Positions 1 through 5,265 of a stretch of 5,893 bases of DNA are shown here, piece after piece; the first letter of the stretch is position 1, and every line of letters starts with the position of its first letter. Both the position numbers and the translations under genes were made by a program. The notes under the pieces are model-generated. The model did no database searches. It was not told where the DNA came from and saw nothing but the letters and a program-made list of their open reading frames with translations. The stretch spans positions 1 to 5,893 of the forward strand of contig JAFDWD010001037.1 of the NCBI GenBank assembly GCA_018268695.1, read 5' to 3'. The DNA is from Actinomycetota bacterium (lineage in GTDB: Bacteria; Actinomycetota; Thermoleophilia; Solirubrobacterales; 70-9).

Positions 1-297
1 GCGCTGGTGCTGGAACCGGCGATCGTGATGTTCGACGAGCCCGACTCGGGCCTCGACCCGGTCCGCACGGCGCTCCTCTGCGAGCTGATCCGCGAGATCC
101 ACGCCGAGAACGGCGGCTGCTACCTGGTGATCAGCCACGATCTCAACACCGCGCGCCGGATCGCCGACTTCATCGCGGTGCTGTGGAGCGGCAAGATCGT
201 CGAGTCGGGTCCCAAAGAAGAAGTCTTCGACTCCTCCAACCCGTTCGTCAACCAGTTCCTCCACGCGGACGTCACCGGCCCGCTCTCGATGGACTGA
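1..297 (+). CDS. Mce/Mla-type lipid transport ABC ATPase, C-terminal part (5' end outside window)
   Basis: This is the last 98 residues of an ABC ATPase open from base 1, so the Walker A, Q-loop and signature motif lie upstream of the window. Walker B is visible (IVMFDE, residues 8-13 of the fragment, catalytic Glu13), followed directly by the D-loop (SGLD, 16-19) and the H-switch His46 in VISHD. The wording DEPDSGLDPVRT is characteristic of the MlaF/MceG subfamily that powers phospholipid or lipid transport with an MlaE/YrbE permease and MCE-domain proteins. The C-terminal tail ending TGPLSMD resembles the GPIGMSEE-type tail of mycobacterial MceG. The protein would act on the cytoplasmic face of the membrane. 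The MMPL exporter seven bases downstream supports a lipid-transport role. Subfamily assignment rests on motif recognition; the substrate is unknown. Confidence 0.88.
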   Translation, partial: ALVLEPAIVMFDEPDSGLDPVRTALLCELIREIHAENGGCYLVISHDLNTARRIADFIAVLWSGKIVESGPKEEVFDSSNPFVNQFLHADVTGPLSMD

Positions 298-304
298 CCC
301 ATAG

Positions 305-2710
305 ATGGCCGGCCGCCGCCCGTTCGGGGCGATCGCCGCGTGGTCGGTGCGGCATGCCCGCCCGGTGCTGGTCGTCGCCGCGCTGGTGGCGATCGCGGCC
401 GCCGTCGTCGCCACCCAGGTCGACACCGACGCTGGTCTATCTACTCTCGTCGGCAAGGGCAACCCGACCTACGAAGCGACCCAGCGGGTGCGCGACGAGT
501 TCGGCGAAGAACCGGTCGTCGTCCTGGTCAAGGGGAGCCTGCCGAAGCTGCTGCTCGGTAAGGACCTGATCAAGCTCCTGCGGCTGGAGGGCTGCCTCTC
601 GGGCAAGGTGCCGAAGGGGGCGAAGCCGCTGCCGGGCGCTTGCGAAGAACTGGCGGAGATGGAACCGGTCTCCTTCCTCGCCGGCCCGGCGACCTTCCTG
701 AACGAGGCGGTCGTGCAGATCGACGAACAGCTCGAACGCCTCGCGCGGAACCTGCCGCCGGAAAAGTTCAACGAATACCTGCTCGCCGTCGCCTCCAAAT
801 ACGGGATCACCTCGCTGCCGAGCATCGAAAACGAAGAATTCGTCGCCACCGTCGTCTTCGACCTGGCGAAAGCGCGGGGCACGCCGAAGGCGCGGCTCGC
901 CTACCTCTTCCCGAACTCCGAATCGGCGCAGATCGTGATCCGGTTGAAGCCGGACCTCATCGGTGCCGAGCGACGCCGGGCGATCGGCCTGATCGAAGCC
1001 GCGGTCGCCGAAACGACGCCGCGAAAGGCCTGCGGTAGCGGCGGCAAGGCGGAACCGTGCTTCGTCCTGCAGGGTGGCGAATACGTCGTCACCGGTGCAC
1101 CGGTCGTCGTCGACGCGATCGCCCGCGCCCTCAAGGACGCGCTGCTCCTGCTCTTCGGCGTCGCGGTCGTGGTGATGGCGATCGTCCTGCTGCTCGCCTT
1201 CCGCAGCCGCCTCCGCCTCCTGCCCTTGGCGTTGGCCCTCGCCTCGGCGGCGATCCTCTTCGGCCTGTTGGACCTGGTCGGCGGCTCGCTGACGATGGCG
1301 TCCGTCGCGGTCCTCCCGATCCTGATCGGCCTCGCGGTCGATTATGCGATCCAGTTCCAGGCCCGCCTCGACGAGGTCGAAGCGACGGGCGCCTCCGGCG
1401 AATCAGCAGCGAGGACCGCCGCCAACCTCTCGGGTCCCACGATCGCGACCGCGTGCCTCGCGACGGCCGCGGGCTTCCTGGCGCTCCTTCTCTCCCCGAC
1501 CCCGATGGTCCGCGGCTTCGGCGTCCTGCTCTTCGCAGGCGTTCTTCTGGCTTTCGTACTCGTGATGACCGCAGGCTTCGCGGCCTTGGCCCTGCGGCGC
1601 GCGACCCGCGAGCCCCGTCCCCTGCGCGAGATCGGACCGCTCCGCGCCCTCGTCGACTTCTCCGTCGCGCGACCCGCCCTGATCTTGGGCGTCGGGATCG
1701 TCCTCGCCGCGATCGGCTGGGGTGTCGGAACCCAGATCGACACCGTCTCGGAAGTGCGCCAGCTCGCTCCCCACAACCTCCGCCAGGTCGAAGACCTCGA
1801 CGCCTTCGAGCAGGCGACCGGGACCACCGGCGATCTCGAAGTCCTGGTCGAAGCGCCCGACCTCACCGATCCGGCGACGATCGAATGGATGGCCGCCTTC
1901 AAGCGCCGCGTGCTGAAGGAAGACGACGTGACCGCCGGGCCGGCGCTGTCGGACTTTCTCACCCGTGGTGGGAAGGTGACCAAGTCGGGGATCGAAGCGA
2001 CGCTGGCGGCGATGTCGCCGTACTCGCTGCGTCAAGTCGCGCCGCTCGGCCCGGACGGCAAGGTCGGCCATCTGGCGCTGATCGGGTTCGGGATCCGGTC
2101 CCAGACTCTGGCCGAGCAGGAAGCGCTGCTCGACAGCGTCCGCGCCCAGATCGGCAATCCGCCCGCGGGCGTCAGCGTGCACCTCACCGGCCTGCCGGTG
2201 ATCGCCACCGAAGCCGGCTCGGAGCTCTCCTCGAGCCGTTACTGGCTGGCGCTCGCCGGGCTCGGCGCGGTCGCCCTCGTGCTGCTGCTGTTGTTGCGGT
2301 CCTTCCGCCGCGCGCTGCTCCCGCTCCTGCCGACGGTGCTTGCCACCGGCTGGGCGTCGCTTCTGATCTGGCTCACCGGCATCCCGCTGAACCCGATGTC
2401 GGCAGCGCTGGGGGCTCTGACGATCGCGATCGCCACCGAGTTCGCCGTGATCCTCTCCGGGCGCTTCGAACAGGAGCGCTCGATCGGCCTCGATGTTCCG
2501 GCGGCGCTGCGCCGCGCCTACGCTCGCACCGGCGCCGCTGTCGTCGCCTCCGGCCTCACCGCGATCGCCGGCTTCGCGGTCCTGATCGCCTCCGACATCC
2601 GCATGCTGCGGGACTTCGGCGCGGTCACCGTGATCGACCTCGCCGCCGCGCTCCTCGGTGTGATCGTGATCCTCCCGGCGACGCTCGTGCTGTTGGAGCG
2701 CCGGCGGTGA
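305..2710 (+). CDS. RND/MMPL-family lipid transporter, 12 TM (HpnN/MmpL-like)
   Basis: The 801-residue protein has the classic duplicated RND layout. TM1 is at about 20-38, then an exported domain (39-277), then TM2-TM6 (about 278-299, 305-325, 330-348, 378-398, 404-430). The second half has TM7 (456-476), a second exported domain (477-645) and TM8-TM12 (about 646-665, 668-690, 698-716, 742-763, 770-796). TM4 carries the MMPL proton-relay Asp-Tyr pair (D346-Y347 in GLAVDYAIQFQARL); the matching TM10 segment reads ATEFAVILSGRF, so Glu712-Phe713 replace it. Such proteins use the proton gradient to move lipids such as hopanoids or mycolate precursors. Cysteines C97, C113, C243 and C252 all lie in the first exported loop. 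The ATG at 305 begins seven bases after the ATPase stop with no strong Shine-Dalgarno, suggesting translational coupling. The substrate cannot be read from sequence. Confidence 0.93.
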   Translation: MAGRRPFGAIAAWSVRHARPVLVVAALVAIAAAVVATQVDTDAGLSTLVGKGNPTYEATQRVRDEFGEEPVVVLVKGSLPKLLLGKDLIKLLRLEGCLSGKVPKGAKPLPGACEELAEMEPVSFLAGPATFLNEAVVQIDEQLERLARNLPPEKFNEYLLAVASKYGITSLPSIENEEFVATVVFDLAKARGTPKARLAYLFPNSESAQIVIRLKPDLIGAERRRAIGLIEAAVAETTPRKACGSGGKAEPCFVLQGGEYVVTGAPVVVDAIARALKDALLLLFGVAVVVMAIVLLLAFRSRLRLLPLALALASAAILFGLLDLVGGSLTMASVAVLPILIGLAVDYAIQFQARLDEVEATGASGESAARTAANLSGPTIATACLATAAGFLALLLSPTPMVRGFGVLLFAGVLLAFVLVMTAGFAALALRRATREPRPLREIGPLRALVDFSVARPALILGVGIVLAAIGWGVGTQIDTVSEVRQLAPHNLRQVEDLDAFEQATGTTGDLEVLVEAPDLTDPATIEWMAAFKRRVLKEDDVTAGPALSDFLTRGGKVTKSGIEATLAAMSPYSLRQVAPLGPDGKVGHLALIGFGIRSQTLAEQEALLDSVRAQIGNPPAGVSVHLTGLPVIATEAGSELSSSRYWLALAGLGAVALVLLLLLRSFRRALLPLLPTVLATGWASLLIWLTGIPLNPMSAALGALTIAIATEFAVILSGRFEQERSIGLDVPAALRRAYARTGAAVVASGLTAIAGFAVLIASDIRMLRDFGAVTVIDLAAALLGVIVILPATLVLLERRR
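2695..2698 (+). promoter_or_regulatory. Shine-Dalgarno fixing the GTG start at 2707
   Basis: GGAG lies eight bases before a GTG at 2707 that overlaps the MMPL stop codon as GTGA. The reading frame is open far upstream (from about 1057), but that part is an arginine/proline-rich shadow of the MMPL gene. The ribosome site plus the hydrophobic anchor that follows make GTG 2707 the sensible start. Confidence 0.7.
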
Positions 2711-3372
2711 AAGGCGTCGCCAACCGCTACTCGCTCGCGGTCGGGCTGATCTTCCTCGCTCTGATCGTCGCCACCGGCATCCACACCCTGAACGGGGGCG
2801 GCGAAGACACGCTCGGCCTCGACAAGCAGCCCGCCCGCTGGCCGCTCCCTGAGTTCGCCGTCCCCGCCGCGGCGGGGCAGCTCGAAGGCGACGCGAACGT
2901 CTACCAGGACGACTGCGAAAGCTCGACGCTGCCCTGCCCGGAGAGCGCGAGGCGCGCGCCCGCCTGCCAGATCACGACGCCCGGGGCGATCCGCGTCTGC
3001 GATCTCTTCGGCCGCCCGCTGGTGATCTCGTTCTGGTTCGGGACGACGAGCAACTGCGAGGCGCAGCAAAACGTCGTCAGCACCGTCGCTGCGCGCTACC
3101 GTGGACGAGTGAACTTCCTTTCGTTGGACGTCCGCGATTCGCGCGGGTCCGTTCGCGAATTGGTTCGTGAACGGGGTTGGGAGATGCCGGTCGGTTTCGA
3201 CCGGGACGGAGCCGTGGCGGCGCTCTACCGGGTCGGTGGCTGCCCGACGTTCGCCTATGCCTATCCGGGCGGCACCCTGGAGAGCGCCTCGATCGGAGAA
3301 CTTGGCGTCGGGGCGCTCAGCCAACATGTGGAGCAACTGCTGAGGGCGACGCGGGTGGCTGAAGGGGGCTGA
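2707..3372 (+). CDS. Membrane-anchored thioredoxin-fold (TlpA-like) protein with degenerate CXXC
   Basis: The 221-residue protein begins with a short basic stretch and one hydrophobic segment (about 9-27), a signal anchor that would place the rest outside the membrane. A linker containing C70, C77, C87 and C98 precedes a thioredoxin fold. GRPLVISFWFG (102-112) is the beta strand leading to the active site, and GGCPTFAYAYPGG (177-189) contains the cis-Pro loop (P180). Where TlpA/ResA proteins read WCGPC, this one reads TTSNC: only the second cysteine (C117) remains and Thr114 replaces the nucleophilic first one. C179 next to the cis-proline is also unusual. It may not be a standard disulfide reductase, but could pair C117 with another cysteine or be structural. 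Its start overlaps the MMPL stop by four bases, implying coupled translation and a shared envelope role. Fold call is good; biochemical activity is uncertain. Confidence 0.82.
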   Translation: MKGVANRYSLAVGLIFLALIVATGIHTLNGGGEDTLGLDKQPARWPLPEFAVPAAAGQLEGDANVYQDDCESSTLPCPESARRAPACQITTPGAIRVCDLFGRPLVISFWFGTTSNCEAQQNVVSTVAARYRGRVNFLSLDVRDSRGSVRELVRERGWEMPVGFDRDGAVAALYRVGGCPTFAYAYPGGTLESASIGELGVGALSQHVEQLLRATRVAEGG

Positions 3373-3374
3373 CT

Positions 3375-4046
3375 ATGGCGACCGAAGGTGCACGGGCAGC
3401 GATCGGATGGGAGCCGGCGCCGAGGCCGGGTTGGGTGGCACCGCATCTCGAGGCCGAGTTCCCGGGCCTCTCGCTGGCGACGGTGGAGGTCGACGGGCGG
3501 CCCGGCCGCAGCCCGGAGCCGGTGCGCCATCGCCTCCGCGATCTCTCCAACCGGCTCTACGGCGCCGAGGCGATCCGGCTGCGGGGCCGACCGATCCCCT
3601 GGGCTTATCGGGTCTTCTACCGGCAGATCGGCCTCGACCCCGATCGCGATCGCACGCCGGTCGAGCAGCTCGTCCTCGACCGCCTCCAGGACGGTGGCTT
3701 CCGCAGCCGCGGACTGCCCGCCGACGCGCTGACGATCGCGACGATCGAGACCGGGGTGGCGCTGCGCTGCTTCGATGCCGACCGGATCGTCGGCGAGCTC
3801 TGCATCCGCGACGCGGCGCCGGGGGAGACGCTGCCGGGCAAGGCGCACGAGCTGGCCACCGGGACGCTGACGATCGCCGACGAGACCGGCCCGGTCGGGT
3901 TGCTTTTCGGCGAGACCGCGTCGGGGCGCGAGGTCGAACGGGACAGCCGCCGGATCGCGATCGCGGCGGTCGGCGTCGGCGCGGTCCCCTCGATCAGTGT
4001 TGACGAGGCGTTATGGATTGCCGCCGCGACCCTCGAGGCGGCTTAG
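3375..4046 (+). CDS. B3/B4 domain protein (PheRS beta-subunit editing-like)
   Basis: The 223-residue soluble protein resembles stand-alone B3/B4 domain proteins, related to the editing domain of the phenylalanyl-tRNA synthetase beta chain. The recognisable core is RPIPWAYRVFYRQIGLDPD (72-90) followed by TPVEQLVLDRLQDGGF (94-109) and then ALTIATIETGVAL with CFDADRI (118-138). A C-terminal stretch (LLFGE at 176-180, then a beta-rich segment to about 215) matches the usual end of the domain. In PheRS this fold hydrolyses Tyr-tRNAPhe; the stand-alone proteins are poorly characterised and may be trans-editing factors or bind other ligands. The start ATG is two bases after the previous stop, with a strong AAGGGGG ribosome site (3362-3368) six bases upstream, so it is very likely in the same operon. 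I see no functional tie to lipid transport; family call moderately sure, function unknown. Confidence 0.8.
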   Translation: MATEGARAAIGWEPAPRPGWVAPHLEAEFPGLSLATVEVDGRPGRSPEPVRHRLRDLSNRLYGAEAIRLRGRPIPWAYRVFYRQIGLDPDRDRTPVEQLVLDRLQDGGFRSRGLPADALTIATIETGVALRCFDADRIVGELCIRDAAPGETLPGKAHELATGTLTIADETGPVGLLFGETASGREVERDSRRIAIAAVGVGAVPSISVDEALWIAAATLEAA

Positions 4047-4049
4047 AAT
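4018..4049 (+). promoter_or_regulatory. Putative leaderless promoter overlapping the upstream stop codon
   Basis: TAGAAT at 4044-4049 fits the actinobacterial -10 pattern TAnnnT. It lies at -12 to -7 relative to the A of the ATG at 4056, exactly the spacing expected if transcription starts at the start codon. There is no Shine-Dalgarno in the ten bases between the two genes, which also favours leaderless translation. TTGCCG (4018-4023) is a possible -35 but its 20-base spacer is long. The TAG of the hexamer is also the stop codon of the B3/B4 gene. Confidence 0.55.
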
Positions 4050-4055
4050 CTGCCT

Positions 4056-4676
4056 ATGCGGGGAGCCCTGGACACCAACCTCTGCACGCTTGTCACCCAT
4101 AGCGAGACAAGCGTGCAGGAGGGGCGGGCGCGGGCGGAGCTGCGCCGGCAGATCGCCAGGCTCGAGCGGGAGCTCGGCGGCCTGGTCGCCGAGGGACTCG
4201 GGCGCGTCGTCGTCCCGCACCGGGTCGCCGCCGCGGGACCGCCGCGGGTGCTCGACCTGGGTGAGCTCGAGGAGGTCCGCGACGCGCTCGCCGGTCGGAT
4301 CGCCGAGGCGCGCCGCGCCCTGGTGGAGCGCGATGCCTTCGAGCAGGCCAACCGCGAGCTCCTTGACGAGATGCTCGCCGACCCCGATCGCTTCCGCTGG
4401 CTGCGGATCAGCCGCGCCGACCTCGGGCTCCCGGGTTGCGGCCATTGGCATTCGCGACCCGTCCTCGGCCCGCTCGGGATGCTGATGGGCTGGTGGCGCG
4501 TCAAGGTCTCCTCCGGATGTCCGAGAACCGCGCGGCTCGCGGCCGCTCCTCACACATCGCCAAACCCGACGAGCGTCCTCCGGCGCCGTGGGGCAACGCC
4601 CCCCTCGCCGAGCTGGCCATCCTCGCCGGGATCATCTGCCTCGCGATCGGGATCTTCGGCTCGCACGAGACGCTGA
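4056..4676 (+). CDS. Uncharacterised coiled-coil protein with C-terminal Cys/His motif; true end probably near 4523
   Basis: I do not recognise a named family. The first ~157 residues look genuine. An N-terminal stretch (TLVTHSETSVQEGRARAEL, 11-29) leads into two heptad-like helices (about 27-46 and 68-107), then a conserved-looking end with C128, H130, H132, a GPLGMLMGWWRVKVSSGCP run (138-156) and C155. The C-x-H-x-H...C spacing could bind a metal, but this is only suggestive. Beyond residue 157 the frame turns into Ser/Pro/Arg-rich sequence with poorer G/C at codon third positions. It runs 160 bases over the next gene, which is clearly coding there. The real protein therefore probably stopped soon after SSGCP; codon 157 (AGA, 4524-4526) is one change from TGA. 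Either the tail is a recent read-through extension or the sequence has an error. The start ATG has no ribosome site but a -10 hexamer at leaderless distance. Confidence 0.65.
   Translation: MRGALDTNLCTLVTHSETSVQEGRARAELRRQIARLERELGGLVAEGLGRVVVPHRVAAAGPPRVLDLGELEEVRDALAGRIAEARRALVERDAFEQANRELLDEMLADPDRFRWLRISRADLGLPGCGHWHSRPVLGPLGMLMGWWRVKVSSGCPRTARLAAAPHTSPNPTSVLRRRGATPPSPSWPSSPGSSASRSGSSARTRR
4082..4118 (+). repeat. Perfect 13-bp inverted repeat with 11-base loop inside the leaderless gene
   Basis: CTGCACGCTTGTC at 4082-4094 is matched exactly by GACAAGCGTGCAG at 4106-4118, with the loop ACCCATAGCGA between. It covers codons 9-21 of the gene starting at 4056 and begins 26 bases after the putative transcript start, so it would form a stable stem near the 5' end of the mRNA. 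The inner arms and part of the loop match the larger hairpin at 5006-5054. It could be an RNA element, a dyad bound by a protein, or a repeat inserted in frame. Confidence 0.8.
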
Positions 4677-4945
4677 TCGGGGTCGGAGTCGGCCTCGCCG
4701 CCGTGGGCGGCATGGAGGTCGCGATCCGTGAGCACTTCGCCGGCTACCGGTCGCACACGACCCTCCTGGCCGGCTTCGTCTTCGTCGTCGTGACCGGCGT
4801 TCTCTTCTACGTCGCCGGCCTTGTCCTCGCCTACGCCCTGCCGATCGGCGCCGTCTGCTTCGCGCTCGCGTGGTACCTGGCCCGTCGTGCCTTCCAGCGC
4901 GCCTCGGGAGGACTCAGTTTCCGGATCGGCGGGATGCGGGGGTAG
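4517..4945 (+). CDS. Small four-TM membrane protein, unknown function
   Basis: The 142-residue protein has a short polar N-terminus (1-27, with PPAPWGN just before the membrane) and four predicted hydrophobic helices: about 30-48, 51-70, 80-103 and 104-121. A basic, cytoplasmic-looking tail (ARRAFQRASGGLSFRIGGMRG, about 122-142) follows. No catalytic motif is visible and I cannot name a family. The frame stays open upstream to 4436, but the segment before 4517 is a shadow of the preceding gene. ATG 4517 falls where that gene should end, giving the close overlap typical of a co-translated pair. Ribosome-site evidence is weak (AAGG at 4503-4506, ten bases away), which fits translational coupling. 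Third-position G/C is high throughout. Probably an integral inner-membrane protein acting with the gene upstream. Confidence 0.75.
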   Translation: MSENRAARGRSSHIAKPDERPPAPWGNAPLAELAILAGIICLAIGIFGSHETLIGVGVGLAAVGGMEVAIREHFAGYRSHTTLLAGFVFVVVTGVLFYVAGLVLAYALPIGAVCFALAWYLARRAFQRASGGLSFRIGGMRG

Positions 4946-4970
4946 GGGGTCCGGTGTTTCTCCGAGGGTC

Positions 4971-5111
4971 CGTGCGGGAGATGCCACACCCGACAGGGAC
5001 CTTCGGGTGCGTTCGTCCTTTGTCCCACATACGACGACAAAGGACGAACGCACCTCCGTGCCGATCGTGAGACGCGCACGGAAGCGTGGACTTCGTGATA
5101 TCTCCCGCACG
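4971..5111. repeat. Nested inverted-repeat element in convergent intergenic region
   Basis: CGTGCGGGAGAT (4971-4982) is repeated perfectly inverted as ATCTCCCGCACG (5100-5111). The pairing continues inward past one mismatch and one G-U pair to 4987/5095, giving 16 of 17 pairs. Enclosed are the 19-bp hairpin at 5006-5054 and, abutting it, a 7-bp stem TCCGTGC/GCACGGA (5055-5061 with 5076-5082). Alternative pairings exist: CACCCG 4987-4992 with CGGGTG 5004-5009, and a second TCCGTGC copy at 4969-4975. The whole looks like a multi-branched RNA or a miniature element with terminal inverted repeats. No target-site duplication longer than two bases (TC) is visible, and there is no reading frame I would defend inside it. 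Confidence 0.6.
5006..5054. repeat. Perfect 19-bp inverted repeat with 11-base loop
   Basis: GGTGCGTTCGTCCTTTGTC (5006-5024) and GACAAAGGACGAACGCACC (5036-5054) are exact reverse complements, separated by CCACATACGAC. It lies 60 bases past the stop of the four-TM gene. It could end plus-strand transcription, but no run of T follows (the next bases are TCCGTGCC), so an intrinsic terminator of the usual type is not shown. It shares TTGTC/GACAA inner arms and CATA at loop positions 4-7 with the hairpin at 4082-4118. Confidence 0.85.
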
Positions 5112-5166
5112 TCTCCCGGGACGGTGTCGCACTTCCCGGGCCGTGGACGAGACGGCCGCACTGGCC

Positions 5167-5183
5167 GGGACGCCTTGCGTCCC
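5167..5183. repeat. Short hairpin near the mIHF terminator
   Basis: GGGACGC (5167-5173) and GCGTCCC (5177-5183) form a 7-bp GC-rich stem with a three-base CTT loop. It sits 19 bases beyond the larger hairpin when read on the minus strand and may help end transcription, but nothing else supports a function. Confidence 0.35.
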
Positions 5184-5202
5184 TGGGCGAGGAACGAAGG
5201 CT

Positions 5203-5241
5203 GAGGACCTGTCCCGGTCGGGCCGGTCGGGACAGGTCCTC
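5203..5241 (-). terminator. Hairpin terminator candidate downstream of mIHF
   Basis: GAGGACCTGTCCCG (5203-5216) and CGGGACAGGTCCTC (5228-5241) are perfectly complementary over 14 bp. With two G-U and two further G-C pairs the stem can extend to 18 bp around a three-base loop. It begins 24 bases after the mIHF stop codon on the minus strand. There is no T-tract, as is common for hairpins behind high-GC actinobacterial genes, so its terminator role is inferred from position and stability. Being symmetrical, it could stop transcription from both convergent sides. Confidence 0.6.
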
Positions 5242-5265
5242 GCGCGTGGGGCCGCCTCGGGGGGC

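Noticed and set aside
1403..2182. Minus-strand open frame of 259 codons opposite the MMPL gene
   Set aside because: Antisense shadow of the MMPL frame with no recognisable domain.
1057..2706. Long open frame upstream of the thioredoxin-like start, overlapping the MMPL gene
   Set aside because: It encodes Arg/Pro-rich low-complexity sequence typical of a shifted frame in GC-rich DNA; the MMPL frame has clear membrane segments and family motifs.
2518..3336. Minus-strand open frame of 272 codons across the MMPL end and thioredoxin-like gene
   Set aside because: It spans two well-supported plus-strand genes, has no domain, and is explained by GC-rich codon bias.
4000..4005. TTGACG as the -35 box for the leaderless promoter
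   Set aside because: It lies 38 bases from the TAGAAT hexamer, far beyond a usable spacer; TTGCCG at 4018 is nearer but also imperfect.
4113..4115. GTG at 4113 as an alternative start after the hairpin
   Set aside because: No ribosome site precedes it, and the GGAGG after the hairpin lies downstream of it with no suitable start codon following; ATG 4056 has the better promoter spacing.
4946..5265. Possible tRNA gene or CRISPR array in the structured intergenic stretch
   Set aside because: No T-loop consensus (GGTTCGA-type) or acceptor stem arrangement was found, and the repeats are single inverted pairs, not regularly spaced direct repeats.
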